Assembly: GCF_024198175.1 (NCBI RefSeq)
Contig: NZ_JAJVKV010000007.1
Coordinates: 1-64,000 of the forward strand
Direction: 5' to 3'
DNA from: Pyxidicoccus xibeiensis
GTDB lineage: Bacteria; Myxococcota; Myxococcia; Myxococcales; Myxococcaceae
Length of the DNA stretch: 64,000 bases
The stretch's first letter is position 1. Every line of letters begins with the position of its first letter. The position numbers and the translations under genes were made by a program. This document shows positions 49,901 through 57,923 of this stretch, in pieces. Below the pieces are notes generated by a model. It was given only the letters and a program-made list of their open reading frames with translations. It did not search any database and was not told where the DNA came from.

Positions 49901-50092
49901 CACCACGAGCTGCTCGAGGTCCCTGGGACTGGCGCCGGGGTAGACGGCGATGAGGGTGAAGCCCGGCATGGGGAAGACGGGGTCCTCCGCGCGCGGAATG
50001 GACAGCGCGCTGGAGATGCCGAGCGCCACCAGCATGGCGAACACGACGAGGGTGAACTGGGGATTCTTGACGGCCGCGGAGGAGAGCTTCAT
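46982..50092 (-). CDS. RND-family efflux pump permease
   Basis: This 1036-residue inner-membrane proton/drug antiporter is of AcrB/HAE1-related type. It has the N-terminal helix (FTLVVFAMLVALGISSALSI), two large periplasmic loops, and the diagnostic block GLLVDDSIVVVENV with the conserved acidic residues of the proton relay. Twelve membrane helices are expected. It works with the adaptor encoded 33 bp upstream and an outer-membrane channel encoded elsewhere. Substrate, drug or metal, is not evident; the sequence lacks the markers of CusA-type metal pumps that I would recognise. Confidence 0.93.
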   Translation of the reverse strand: MKLSSAAVKNPQFTLVVFAMLVALGISSALSIPRAEDPVFPMPGFTLIAVYPGASPRDLEQLVVDPLEDAFDELEDVKEVSSQMEDGLALVSIEFDAASDPDDKYSEVLRQVNATRPKLPPDLLRLEVERYSAANVSVVQLALVGPNVPARELERRADALSERLSNVTGVKKAEVFAVPKQEVRVSLDLERLARVGVPLSQVLQGLGGANLNVPAGSVDVGTRRFNVQTSSEFSSLEQVRATVVGGGPQGVVRLGDVADVSFRDQDAVHLGRFNGERAAFVSVTQKEGQNVFAVRDATLEAAREWAKQLPPGLRLETGFDQSIQVGRRLGGFAMDFALALALVLLTLLPLGFRASLIVMVSIPLSLALGLAALDFAGYSLNQLSIVGFVIALGLLVDDSIVVVENVARFLRQGMSRVRAAIEGTSQIGLAVLGCTATLVLAFVPLIFLPGTSGQFIRSLPMAVVFTILASLLVSLTVIPLLASLFLKEEGHPEGNRVLRAFHHFIERSYRPVLHRALAHPVLTLGVAVALFVGSLALVPVVGFSLFPKAGTPMFHVLVETPDGTSLAETDRAVRFVEDALRRRPEVSSVSANTGKGHPSVYYNVSPGAERPNIGEVFAQLHAYDPDTTPALLDGLRAELDAYPGARIEVLEFEQGPPIDAPVAVRLVGPELDTLRALAVDVQKLLETTPGTLYVKNPVQTRRTDLEVEVDREKAGLLGVPAAEVARTVRFGLAGLPAGTFRDSDGEDHPILVRLPLESGRWPSLDALERLHVAGVSGNLVPLGQVAQVRLEASPSRITHKEGERAVTVTASVATGYNTDNVTQQVMGRLEKELKLPAGYRWEAAGELESRKESFSGVSSAAIIAAFGVLAVLVLEFRTFKSTAIVASVIPLGLVGGIAALFFTGNTLSFTASIGFIALVGIEVKNSILLVDFTNQLRARGVGLDAAIEQAGETRFLPILLTTLTALGGLLPLALENSSLYSPLAWVIIGGLISSTLLTRVVTPVVYKLLAPEVEREGVSEADTAPPAIPEAAGGVA

Positions 50093-50125
50093 GGCGGGGC
50101 TCGGGGGCGAAAGGGGTGGAGCACT

Positions 50126-51259
50126 TCAGCGGCGCGTCGTGGGCCCCTGGGCGGGCGTCTCCACCACCGCCACGGCCTGCCCGTCGCGAAGGAAGGCCAC
50201 CCCGTCGGTGATGACGCGAGCCCCGCTCCCCGGCCCCTCGGACAGCGCCGCGCGCCCGTCCGTGGAGGAGAGGAAGGCCAGGCGGACGCGCTTGCGCCGC
50301 GCGGTGCGGCCGTCCGCATCCAGGGTGAAGACGCTGGCGACCTCGCCGTCGCCCTCCAGCAGCGCCTCCACCGGGATGAGCTGCAGCGCCTGCCGCTCGG
50401 AGGGCGTCACCACGGCCTTGGCGGACAGGCCCGACAGCAGCCGCGGAGGCGCCTCGCCCGCGGGCAGCGTGCCCATGTCCAGGGCGAGCTCCACCTCGGC
50501 GGTGCCCACGCCCGGCGTGGCGGCGCTGGCCACCTCGCTGACGCGGGCGCGGAAGGTGCGGCCCGGGTACGCGTCGAGCGTCACCTCGGCCGCGTCTCCT
50601 TCCTTCACGCGCACCACGTCCCGGTCCGCCAGCCCCACGCGCACCACCCAGCCGCCGTGCGTGCTGGCGAAGAGGAAGAGCGGCTGGCCCGGGGCCACCA
50701 CCTCGCCCGGCTCCACCATGCGCTTGAGGATGCGGCCGTCGGATGGCGCGAGGATGGTGGCCTGCCGCTGGTTGAAGGCCGCCGCCTTCCATGCCGAGTC
50801 CGCCACCTCGTAGCCGGTGGTGGCGTCCTCGAGCTGCGCCAGCGTGGCCACCTGGTCGGCGTGGAGCTGCTTCGCGCGCGCCAGGTCTCTCGCGGCCTTC
50901 TCCCGGGCCTCGCGCGCCTGGGCCACCTGGGGAGCGATTTCCGACAGGTCCAGCGCGGCGAGCACCTGCCCGCGCTTCACCTTCTGCCCCTCGTCGGCGG
51001 ACACGCCCTGCACCACCCCGCCCACCTTGAAGGACAGCCGGACCTCCTGCTTCCCGGCCAGCGTCCCGCTGGCGCGCACGGGGCGGGCCACCTCCTCGGT
51101 GACGACCGGTGCCAGCCGCACACGAACGAGGGCCTCTCCGGGGGGAGTGGCGGCGGCGGAGGCCGGACCCGAGCAGCCCGCCGAGAGCAGGCCAGCGAGC
51201 AGGACGGCGAGGCCACCCAGCACGGCGGCGGAGAGGGTCATCGACGGGACACGCACCAT
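50126..51259 (-). CDS. RND efflux membrane-fusion (adaptor) lipoprotein
   Basis: The 377-residue protein begins with a lipoprotein signal (LAVLLAGLLSAGC). It has the adaptor layout: beta-barrel and lipoyl half (ASGTLAGKQEVRLSFKVGGVVQGV, DEGQKVKRGQVLAALD), helical hairpin (about 105-160), second lipoyl half (ATILAPSDGRILKRMVEPGEVVAPGQPL) and C-terminal barrel. It is anchored in the inner membrane and links the RND pump to an outer-membrane channel. The ATG at 51257-51259 has AAGGAG eight bases upstream. First gene of the efflux operon, with palindromic sites upstream. Confidence 0.93.
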   Translation of the reverse strand: MVRVPSMTLSAAVLGGLAVLLAGLLSAGCSGPASAAATPPGEALVRVRLAPVVTEEVARPVRASGTLAGKQEVRLSFKVGGVVQGVSADEGQKVKRGQVLAALDLSEIAPQVAQAREAREKAARDLARAKQLHADQVATLAQLEDATTGYEVADSAWKAAAFNQRQATILAPSDGRILKRMVEPGEVVAPGQPLFLFASTHGGWVVRVGLADRDVVRVKEGDAAEVTLDAYPGRTFRARVSEVASAATPGVGTAEVELALDMGTLPAGEAPPRLLSGLSAKAVVTPSERQALQLIPVEALLEGDGEVASVFTLDADGRTARRKRVRLAFLSSTDGRAALSEGPGSGARVITDGVAFLRDGQAVAVVETPAQGPTTRR

Positions 51260-51659
51260 GACGGCGACTCCTTGCCCGCGTCCCGGCCCGCTCGGGGCAG
51301 CGACACGGTGGTTAACCATGGACCTCCACTTAACGTCGTTAACTCACTCAGACAAGTACCCTCACAAAACTTCACAAACCCACCGGACCCACGGGCGACC
51401 GCGGCGGGAGGCCTGCCTGCCGCCCTGAAGGGACACGGACCCGTTCCTATCGGAGTCACCGGAGCCGGGACGTGACCCGGCGCCGCACGCCTGCGCGCCA
51501 CCCGCGCCAGGTCCGTGGCATCGCCGATGTGAATGGCCGCTCGCCCTCCCGTCGGGCGCGGCGACGTGCCCAGACGGCCTCCGCCAGCACGGGCGCGCGG
51601 TGTACGGTGCGGGGTCCGGCGGCGCTCGGTGCTGGGCGCCTCCCCTCCTTCCGCAGCGC
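51260..51659. other. Divergent intergenic region
   Basis: This 400-bp region lies between the efflux operon and the UvrC-like gene. Apart from the two palindromes it shows no gene; long frames through it lack protein-like composition. Confidence 0.35.
51309..51342 (-). promoter_or_regulatory. Two palindromes upstream of the efflux operon, TetR operator candidates
   Basis: TGGTTAACCA (51309-51318) is a perfect 10-bp palindrome and TTAACG-T-CGTTAA (51330-51342) a perfect 13-bp one. Both contain TTAAC. They lie 50-83 bp upstream of the adaptor start codon, in an AT-richer pocket of the intergenic region, and the operon encodes a TetR repressor. Confidence 0.55.
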
Positions 51660-52751
51660 ATGGAATCCCGCGTCGAATCCATCCTCGCGCACGTCCGCGA
51701 GCACGCCGAGAACCGCCCCGGGACCTACCGCATGCTGGGGCCCTCGGGAGAGGTGCTCTACGTGGGCAAGTCCGTGCGGGTGCGCACGCGGCTGCTCTCG
51801 TACTTCCGCGCGGACGAGGGGGACAAGGCGGCGGAGATCATCTCCCACGCGCACCGTATCGAGTGGGAATACACCGCCAGCGAGTTCGCCGCGCTCCTCC
51901 AGGAGTTCCGGCTCATCAAGTCGCAGCGGCCCCTCTACAACGTGGAGCACAAGCGGGACCGGGGCTACTGCTTCATCCACCTCACGCGCGAGCCCGTGCC
52001 CCGGCTGCGCGTGGTGGGCCGGGCCAACGGAGAGAGCGGCGACTACTACGGCCCCTTCCACGGCCGGAGCGCCGTGTCCGAGGTGGTGCGCGCGGTGAGC
52101 GACCTGCTGGAGCTGCGCGACTGCGCCGCGGACACGCCCATGCGGCTGGCGGACCAGTTCCAGCTCTTCCCGCTGAAGCAGGAGCCGCTGTGCATGCGCG
52201 GCCAGCTGTCACGCTGCCTCGCGCCGTGCGCCGGAGGCTGCACGCATGCGGAGTACCACGAGCGCGTCACCCAGGCGCGCGCCTTCCTGGAGGGCACGTC
52301 GGACACGCCGCTGCTGCTGCTGCGCGAGCGCATGGCCCTGGCCGCCCGCCGCCTCCAGTTCGAGTACGCCGCCGAGCTGAGGGACCGCGCCGAGCGGCTG
52401 GAGCAGATGCGCGGCTGGATTGTGGAGCTGGGCCGGATGCTCAAGCGCCTCTCCTTCGTGTACACGGTGCCCGGCCACGGCGGGGAAGACCGCACCTACG
52501 TGGTGCGCCGGGGCAGCGTGCGGGACGAGCTGCCCACCCCGAGCACCAAGGAGGAGCACGCGCACGTGGAGGCCCGGGCGCGCGCCATCTTCGAGCGCCC
52601 CGAGCCGGAGACGCTCGGCCTGCGCGCGCACGAGGCCCAGGAGGTGATGCTCATCGCCCGCTGGTTCCGCCTGCACCCCGAGGAGCTGGAGCGCACCCTC
52701 CCCTCGAGCCAGCTGCTCACACCGCCGGACGCCTCCACGCCCACGCCCTGA
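51660..52751 (+). CDS. UvrC-like GIY-YIG nuclease lacking the C-terminal half
   Basis: The 363-residue protein starts with a GIY-YIG domain (GTYRMLGPSGEVLYVGKSVRVRTRLLSYF; catalytic Arg in the last helix, metal Glu in ASEFAALLQEFRLIK), followed by LCMRGQLSRCLAPCAG, the Cys-containing block of UvrC. A UVR-type helix hairpin follows (ARRLQFEYAAELRDRAERLEQMRG). The RNase-H-like 5'-incision domain and HhH motifs of full UvrC are absent, as in Cho. It probably makes only the 3' incision in damaged DNA with UvrB, or acts as an independent structure-selective nuclease. Start at 51660 fits the family's N-terminus. Confidence 0.9.
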   Translation: MESRVESILAHVREHAENRPGTYRMLGPSGEVLYVGKSVRVRTRLLSYFRADEGDKAAEIISHAHRIEWEYTASEFAALLQEFRLIKSQRPLYNVEHKRDRGYCFIHLTREPVPRLRVVGRANGESGDYYGPFHGRSAVSEVVRAVSDLLELRDCAADTPMRLADQFQLFPLKQEPLCMRGQLSRCLAPCAGGCTHAEYHERVTQARAFLEGTSDTPLLLLRERMALAARRLQFEYAAELRDRAERLEQMRGWIVELGRMLKRLSFVYTVPGHGGEDRTYVVRRGSVRDELPTPSTKEEHAHVEARARAIFERPEPETLGLRAHEAQEVMLIARWFRLHPEELERTLPSSQLLTPPDASTPTP

Positions 52752-53004
52752 GCACCACCGTGGCGGGGTGCCGCCATGCCGTTCGTATGCTCCCGAAGAA
52801 CTTCACGCGTGGACGGTACGAGCGGAACAACCGGTGTCCGTGCGCGGGGACGTCGCGGGTCTGCATGTCAGGGACACACCGTATGACTGTCCATACCGGC
52901 ACGTCCGCACGGCTCCACCCGACAGGGTGGGGCGTGGACTTCACCGCACCCGTGCTCCAGTGTGCGCGGCGACAACCACTCCGTTACTGAGGGGGGAAGC
53001 AGAC

Positions 53005-53289
53005 ATGAAGACCCAGCTTTCGACCATGGCCCTGGTGGCCGCCCTGCTCGCATCCTCGGCGGCCTCCGCGGCCGTCACCGTGCGCTACTACAACCGCGAC
53101 TCGCGCGACCACACCTGGTCGGCCGTGTGCAGTGGCGTGAAGACCCGCGTCACCTTCGGCCGCAGCCAGACGGCCTCCGTCACCATCCAGGGCTCCGGCC
53201 CCTGCACCGTCCAGACGGACGCCGGCGCCGTCGTCCTCCGGGGCGGTGAGGATCTGGACATCAAGGACGGCAAGGTCCAGGTCAAATAG
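53005..53289 (+). CDS. Small secreted protein
   Basis: This 94-residue precursor has a Sec signal (TMALVAALLASSAASAAV, cut after ASA). The mature part is about 70 residues of beta strands (VTVRYYNRDSRDHTW, VTFGRSQTASVTIQG, CTVQTDAGAVVLRG) with two cysteines that could form a disulfide. A GGGGGGAAG run lies before the ATG. It resembles short periplasmic beta-sandwich proteins of unknown role. It is followed after 111 bp by the ammonium transporter gene. The 253 bp upstream holds nothing I can support. Confidence 0.78.
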   Translation: MKTQLSTMALVAALLASSAASAAVTVRYYNRDSRDHTWSAVCSGVKTRVTFGRSQTASVTIQGSGPCTVQTDAGAVVLRGGEDLDIKDGKVQVK

Positions 53290-53400
53290 GCCAGAAACCT
53301 TCGAAATTAGTCCAAATGGCCTCGGACTTAGCCCAGGCCATTGAAAATTCAGGGCAACCGACTCATACTGCATTGCGTCAGTCTTCCGTGTGGAGGCGCA

Positions 53401-54795
53401 ATGAGGAAGTGGTTGGCGGTGGCCCTTCTGGTCGGTGTGGGTGTGGCGGGTCTGCTGGTGACTCCGGCGGCGCAGGTGAAGCAGGGCGGGCCCATCAACA
53501 CGGCGGACACGGCGTGGATCCTCACGGCGACGGCGCTGGTGCTGTTGATGACGCCGGGCCTGTCGTTCTTCTACGGCGGCATGGTGCGGCTGAAGAACGT
53601 GGTGTCCACGCTGCTGCAGAGCTTCATCGCCATGGCGGTCATCAGCCTGCTCTGGGTGGTGGTGGGCTTCAGCCTGGCTTTCGGTGACAGCTTCCACGGG
53701 TTGATTGGCGACCCGCGCACCTTCTTCATGTTCAGCGGCGTGGGCGGTGAGACGCACCCGGACCTGGCGCCCACGATTCCCCTGCTGCTGTTCGCGCTGT
53801 TCCAGCTCAAGTTCGCCATCATCACCCCGGCGCTCATCACCGGCGCGTTCGCGGAGCGGGTGCGCTTCAAGGCGTACGTGCTGTTCATGGTGCTCTTCAC
53901 CCTGGTCATCTACGCGCCGCTGGCGCACGCGACGTGGCACCCGGAGGGCATCCTGCGCAAGTGGGGGGTGCTGGACTTCGCGGGCGGCACGGTGGTGCAC
54001 ATGTCGGCGGGCTTCGCGGCGCTGGCGGGCGCGCTGGTGCTGGGGCGCCGCAAGGTGCACCTGGAGAACGCGGCGCACACGCCGGCCAACATCCCCTTCG
54101 TGATGCTGGGCACGGGCATGCTGTGGTTCGGCTGGTTCGGCTTCAACGCGGGCTCGGCGCTGTCGGCCTCGTCACTGGCCACGCTGGCGTTCGCCACGAC
54201 GAACACGGCCTCGGCGGCGGCGATGCTGGGGTGGATGGCGTTCGACTGGCTGCGCGGCCGCAGGCCCAGTGCGATGGGCGCCTGCATCGGCGCGGTGGTG
54301 GGCCTGGTGGCGGTGACGCCGGCGGCGGGCTTCATCACGGTGGGGCAGAGCATCGTGGTGGGCCTGGTGGCCAGCTTCGTGAGCAACGCGGCGGCGCACT
54401 TCAAGAGCCGCACGGCCATCGACGACACGCTGGACGTGTTCCCCTGCCACGGCCTGGGCGGCGTGGTGGGCATGGTGCTCACGGGCGTGCTGGCCAAGGA
54501 CGTGGGCCTCATCTACGGAGAGACGCGCACCTTCCTGATGCACATGTTGGCGCTGGGGCTGGTGTCGGTCTTCTCCTTCGTGGGCTCGTACCTGCTCTAC
54601 AAGCTGGTGGACCGCATCGTCCCGCTGCGCGTCACCCACGAGCAGGAGGAGCTGGGGCTGGACCTGAGCCAGCACGGCGAGACGGTGGGTGAGCTGAACG
54701 TGGCACCGGCGACGGCTCCCGCGCCCGCTGCCGTCGCGAGCGCGGCCACCGCGGAGACTGAGCCCGGAAGCGCTTCCGTGCCGCTGCCCGCCTGA
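53401..54795 (+). CDS. amt: Ammonium transporter
   Basis: This 464-residue Amt/MEP/Rh channel has an N-terminal signal-like helix, then 11 membrane helices. Hallmarks are GLSFFYGGMVR, AFAERVRFKAY, DFAGGTVVHMSAGFAALAGAL (first of the twin pore histidines), WFGWFGFNAGS and DVFPCHGLGGVVGMVLTG (second pore histidine). It conducts ammonium/ammonia across the inner membrane. GGAGG lies five bases before the ATG. The C-terminus extends about 50 residues beyond the family core as an Ala/Pro/Thr-rich tail. No glnK gene is next to it, which is unusual but not rare. Confidence 0.95.
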   Translation: MRKWLAVALLVGVGVAGLLVTPAAQVKQGGPINTADTAWILTATALVLLMTPGLSFFYGGMVRLKNVVSTLLQSFIAMAVISLLWVVVGFSLAFGDSFHGLIGDPRTFFMFSGVGGETHPDLAPTIPLLLFALFQLKFAIITPALITGAFAERVRFKAYVLFMVLFTLVIYAPLAHATWHPEGILRKWGVLDFAGGTVVHMSAGFAALAGALVLGRRKVHLENAAHTPANIPFVMLGTGMLWFGWFGFNAGSALSASSLATLAFATTNTASAAAMLGWMAFDWLRGRRPSAMGACIGAVVGLVAVTPAAGFITVGQSIVVGLVASFVSNAAAHFKSRTAIDDTLDVFPCHGLGGVVGMVLTGVLAKDVGLIYGETRTFLMHMLALGLVSVFSFVGSYLLYKLVDRIVPLRVTHEQEELGLDLSQHGETVGELNVAPATAPAPAAVASAATAETEPGSASVPLPA

Positions 54796-54821
54796 CCTCG
54801 GCATCCTGAAGCGACGCCTGG

Positions 54822-54854
54822 CGCCCGTGCTTCCCTGCGAAGGGAGCACGGGCG
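54822..54854 (+). terminator. Strong hairpin terminator after amt
   Basis: CGCCCGTGC (54822-54830) pairs perfectly with GCACGGGCG (54846-54854), and the stem continues inward with TCCC/GGGA. It starts 27 bp after the amt stop codon. Confidence 0.65.
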
Positions 54855-54987
54855 TTCGCGTTGGAAGGCGTCCCGGATGGCCAGGGCAATGAACCGTCCT
54901 GTTCACGGACGCAGGGAGCCCTCCCAGTCAATGGCACCAGGCCCGCTGTGACTCCACCCTGGGCCAGGGCGTGAAGGGAGGCAGCAC

Positions 54988-56574
54988 ATGAGGGGATGGT
55001 GGCTGGGATGTGCCGCACTTGCGGCGGGGTTGCTGGTCGGGTGCGCGGGAGGCCTGGACGAGCAGGCAGGCTCCACGGAGGTCCACGAGGAGTCAGGACG
55101 CGGCGAGCCGGGAGACGTGAGGGCGCAGTCGAAAGACGATGAGCGGGAGGTCTACGACGAGACCTTCGGCCGGGGAGCAGGCCCGGAGTGGAGCCACCGC
55201 CGCGTCTCCCGGACGCCCAAGGGCGGGCGTCAGTTCCTCGGCCCCTTCAGCCAGCAGGAGGTGACGCTCCGTCTGGACGACCTGCCGGCACATGACGAAG
55301 TCGAGGTCAGCCTGGACCTGTTCGTCCTGAAGTCGTGGGATGGCAACGACGCCACGAAGGGCCCGGACCGCTGGGTGGCGAGCGTGGATGGTGGCCGCGT
55401 GCTGCTGGACGCCACCTTCTCCAATGACGCCGCGCCGTACGACGCGCGGTACTCCCAGTCGTATCCGGGGCCGTACCCCGGAGGCAGCTACCCAGGGCTC
55501 ACGGGCGCGGAGGAACGGGGCACGCTCGGGTACCCGGACGAGTCCGGCTACGGCAGCAAGGGCGACTCGCTCCACCGGCTCACCTTCACGTTCCGGCACA
55601 CGGGGGGCGAGCTGACGCTCCGCTTCGCGGACCCGCCGCGCGGCGAGGCCAACGAGCAGTGGGGCGTGGACTCGGTGAGCGTGAAGGTCCGCAAGAAGAA
55701 GGGGGGCGACCTGCTGGTCAGCAGTGGCCTCAACGCCAGCGTGCTGCGCTATGACGGGGACACGGGCGAGTTCGTCGGCGTCTTCGTCGCGCCCGGCGCC
55801 GGTGGGCTCATCAACCCGCAGGAGCTGGTGTACGGGCCGGATGGAAACCTCTACATCGCCAGCTTCGATACCGGTGAGGTGCTGCGCTACGACGGGAAGA
55901 CGGGAGCGTTCATCGACGTGTTCGTGCCCGCGGGCAGTGGTGGGCTGGGCGCACCGGGCGGACTCATCTTCGGGCCGGACGGCAACCTGTACGTCGCCGA
56001 CAGCTTCTTCGGCACCAACAGCGTGCTGCGCTACGACGGGGACACGGGGGCCTTCCTCGACGTGTTCGCGACGGGCGGCGGCCTCCTGGTTCCACAGCGG
56101 ATGGCCTTCGACAAGAAGGGGAACCTGCTGGTCGTGAGCATCGTGGGCAACAACGTGGTGCGCTACGACGGGGACACGGGGGCTCCGCTCCCGGCGCCGG
56201 GACAACCGGGAGCCATCTTCATTCCGGCCATCGAAGCGGTGACGATTGCGTTCGGCAGGGACGGCAGGGTCTATGTCGGCACGAGGGACGACGACGTGCG
56301 GCGCTACGACGGGAAGACGGGCGCCTTCATCGACGTCTTCGTGGAACCGGGGAGCGGCGGGGTGAGCGACGCCCTCGACCTCGAATTCGGGCCGGACGGC
56401 AACCTGTACCTGCCGGACTTCCTCCCCGGCACGGTGCTCCGCTACAGCGGGAGGACGGGTGACTTCATCGACGCCTTCGTGCCGCCTGGCAGTGGAGGGC
56501 TCGGGTTCTCCGTCACCCTGACGTTCATGCCCAAGAAGCGCTCCCGGTCGCATGGTGTCGCGCCGAGCCTCTGA
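54988..56574 (+). CDS. Beta-propeller (NHL/SMP-30-like) lipoprotein
   Basis: The protein has 528 residues. Signal ends in GLLVGC, a lipobox. Residues about 50-235 form a beta-rich domain (EVEVSLDLFVLKSWDGN, WVASVDGGRVLLD) resembling a carbohydrate-binding or jelly-roll fold. Residues about 240-515 are six propeller blades, each with a version of L-R-Y-D-G-x-T-G-x-F-x-D-V-F-V followed by a GPDGNLYVA-type strand. The number of blades and the repeat match NHL/gluconolactonase-like propellers. Probably an exported scaffold or lyase-like protein; no catalytic residues are evident. GGGAGG precedes the ATG. Confidence 0.88.
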   Translation: MRGWWLGCAALAAGLLVGCAGGLDEQAGSTEVHEESGRGEPGDVRAQSKDDEREVYDETFGRGAGPEWSHRRVSRTPKGGRQFLGPFSQQEVTLRLDDLPAHDEVEVSLDLFVLKSWDGNDATKGPDRWVASVDGGRVLLDATFSNDAAPYDARYSQSYPGPYPGGSYPGLTGAEERGTLGYPDESGYGSKGDSLHRLTFTFRHTGGELTLRFADPPRGEANEQWGVDSVSVKVRKKKGGDLLVSSGLNASVLRYDGDTGEFVGVFVAPGAGGLINPQELVYGPDGNLYIASFDTGEVLRYDGKTGAFIDVFVPAGSGGLGAPGGLIFGPDGNLYVADSFFGTNSVLRYDGDTGAFLDVFATGGGLLVPQRMAFDKKGNLLVVSIVGNNVVRYDGDTGAPLPAPGQPGAIFIPAIEAVTIAFGRDGRVYVGTRDDDVRRYDGKTGAFIDVFVEPGSGGVSDALDLEFGPDGNLYLPDFLPGTVLRYSGRTGDFIDAFVPPGSGGLGFSVTLTFMPKKRSRSHGVAPSL

Positions 56575-56577
56575 GCC

Positions 56578-57060
56578 CTACGGTGAGTACGGAGCGCGCG
56601 CCAGGACCCGGCCGTCTGGCGAGACGGCATAGAGCTCGAACCAGTCGGTCTCCGTACTGAATCCGGGAGGGGCCACCCAACCGCACCTGTCCATGCGTTG
56701 GTCGATGCGGACGAAGTACAGGTCTCCCTCCTGTCCAACGATGACGTCCAGCCCCTTGGGGGAGTAGCCACACTTCCCCGCATATTCCTTGGGGAAGCGC
56801 GCCAGCAGGTGCTGAAGCGCGGCATGAGCGGCAATCACGGCGGGGCCGTCCAGCGTGGCCAGCGGGCGCAGATTCTCGGGCCAGCGGATGGGCTCCGCCG
56901 CACCGGCATCAGGAACTCCGCGTCCCCCAGCCACGCCTGGCAAGCCGGGCAGAGGGGCCGCCACGCCTCCATCCTGCCGGGAGGACACAGCTGGGGAAGT
57001 GACAGGTCCCCCATCAACCAGGAGTGAAACGAGCAGGATGGCGTAATGGGGTCTCAGCAT
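56578..57060 (-). CDS. Small secreted hypothetical protein
   Basis: The 160-residue precursor has a short hydrophobic N-terminus (HYAILLVSLLVDGG) suggesting export, then a Pro/Gly/Ala linker. Its folded part is about 100 residues, with HAALQHLLARFPKEYAGKCGY and VGQEGDLYFVRIDQRMDRCGW. Two cysteines could pair. GAGAGG lies six bases before the ATG at 57058-57060. It follows the JAMM-like lipoprotein gene by 24 bp in the same direction, so the two are probably co-transcribed. No family recognised. Confidence 0.75.
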   Translation of the reverse strand: MLRPHYAILLVSLLVDGGPVTSPAVSSRQDGGVAAPLPGLPGVAGGRGVPDAGAAEPIRWPENLRPLATLDGPAVIAAHAALQHLLARFPKEYAGKCGYSPKGLDVIVGQEGDLYFVRIDQRMDRCGWVAPPGFSTETDWFELYAVSPDGRVLARAPYSP

Positions 57061-57084
57061 GGAGCCCTCTCGGGAAGGCACGGC

Positions 57085-57903
57085 TTAATACCAATCCGCC
57101 AGCTCGGGCTGGCACTTCGGCGGAAGCGGTTTGGGATTGAGCATGTTGGAAGTCTGCGGCTTGCAGGTTGCCTGGAAGGCCCACTGCCCCTGCTTCTCAC
57201 TCCACCTGAAGACTTCGCCTGCGGAGTTCCATTTGAAGAACCGTGGCTCGGTCAGATGCCCCGTGGCGAGCCAGGCCCAGGCGGGGATGGGCTCCCCATG
57301 CGCATCGAGCACCGGCTCGCCACTGGGGGAGGTCCCGTATCCCACCACCATCCAGACGCCCTCAGGCGATTTCATCGTGGGAAAGGTCAACAGGTCCCGG
57401 CTGCTCGCGAAGAGTCCGCAGGGATGGTTGTGGGCATACCCCAGGATGGGCAGCCCCCTCCCGAAGTCAGTGTCGTCGACCCCGCCGAATGGGGGTTTGC
57501 ACGAACTGTGGGCATCCACCACTTTCCGGGTGGGCCAGGTGACACGCCAGTCTTGCGGCGTCTTGTAGATTGCCACGCAGTATTCAGTTGCCTCCGGGCG
57601 CGGCCGGCCACTCGGGTCGCAGGCATCAGCGGCTCCGGGAAGCGCCATCAGCGCTCTCAAGGTGGGCAATACCAGGTCGTCAGGAACGCGGGCCGGGTCC
57701 GCGAGTACCGCGGGCACGCTCGGCCATGGCCCTGGAGCCACCGCCAGATTGGGGTCGCCCTCCAGGGTAGCCAGCTCACTCTGCAGATAGTAGAGCCGTG
57801 CCTTGGTGCAGCTCAGCATGAGCATGACCAGGGAGAGAATGACGAGCCATGAATGGCGTCGCGCCGGCTCCGCGCGGACAGATGGCGGCATGGCTCGGAC
57901 CAT
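57085..57903 (-). CDS. Lipoprotein with a JAMM/DUF4329-like metallopeptidase motif
   Basis: This 272-residue protein carries a lipoprotein signal (LVILSLVMLMLSC). Its middle holds GYAHNHPCGLFASSRDLLTFP, quoted here in its key form H-N-H-P...S-x-x-D, close to the JAMM zinc motif H-x-H-P...S-x-x-D of DUF4329 and JAB proteases, here with one residue fewer between the second His and the Ser than in the textbook motif. Cysteines at AACDPSG, YCVAIY, SSCKPPF and NHPCG could form disulfides. GGAG lies eight bases before the ATG at 57901-57903. It may be an exported isopeptidase or deamidase, possibly acting on peptidoglycan or a partner encoded just downstream; this is inference. Confidence 0.78.
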   Translation of the reverse strand: MVRAMPPSVRAEPARRHSWLVILSLVMLMLSCTKARLYYLQSELATLEGDPNLAVAPGPWPSVPAVLADPARVPDDLVLPTLRALMALPGAADACDPSGRPRPEATEYCVAIYKTPQDWRVTWPTRKVVDAHSSCKPPFGGVDDTDFGRGLPILGYAHNHPCGLFASSRDLLTFPTMKSPEGVWMVVGYGTSPSGEPVLDAHGEPIPAWAWLATGHLTEPRFFKWNSAGEVFRWSEKQGQWAFQATCKPQTSNMLNPKPLPPKCQPELADWY

Positions 57904-57923
57904 AGCCGCTCCGTCCTCCCCGC

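Noticed and set aside
53300-53400. Sigma54 promoter upstream of amt
   Set aside because: A TGGCC...TAGCC pair is present, but the GG-GC spacing is off by one and the -12 element is poor.
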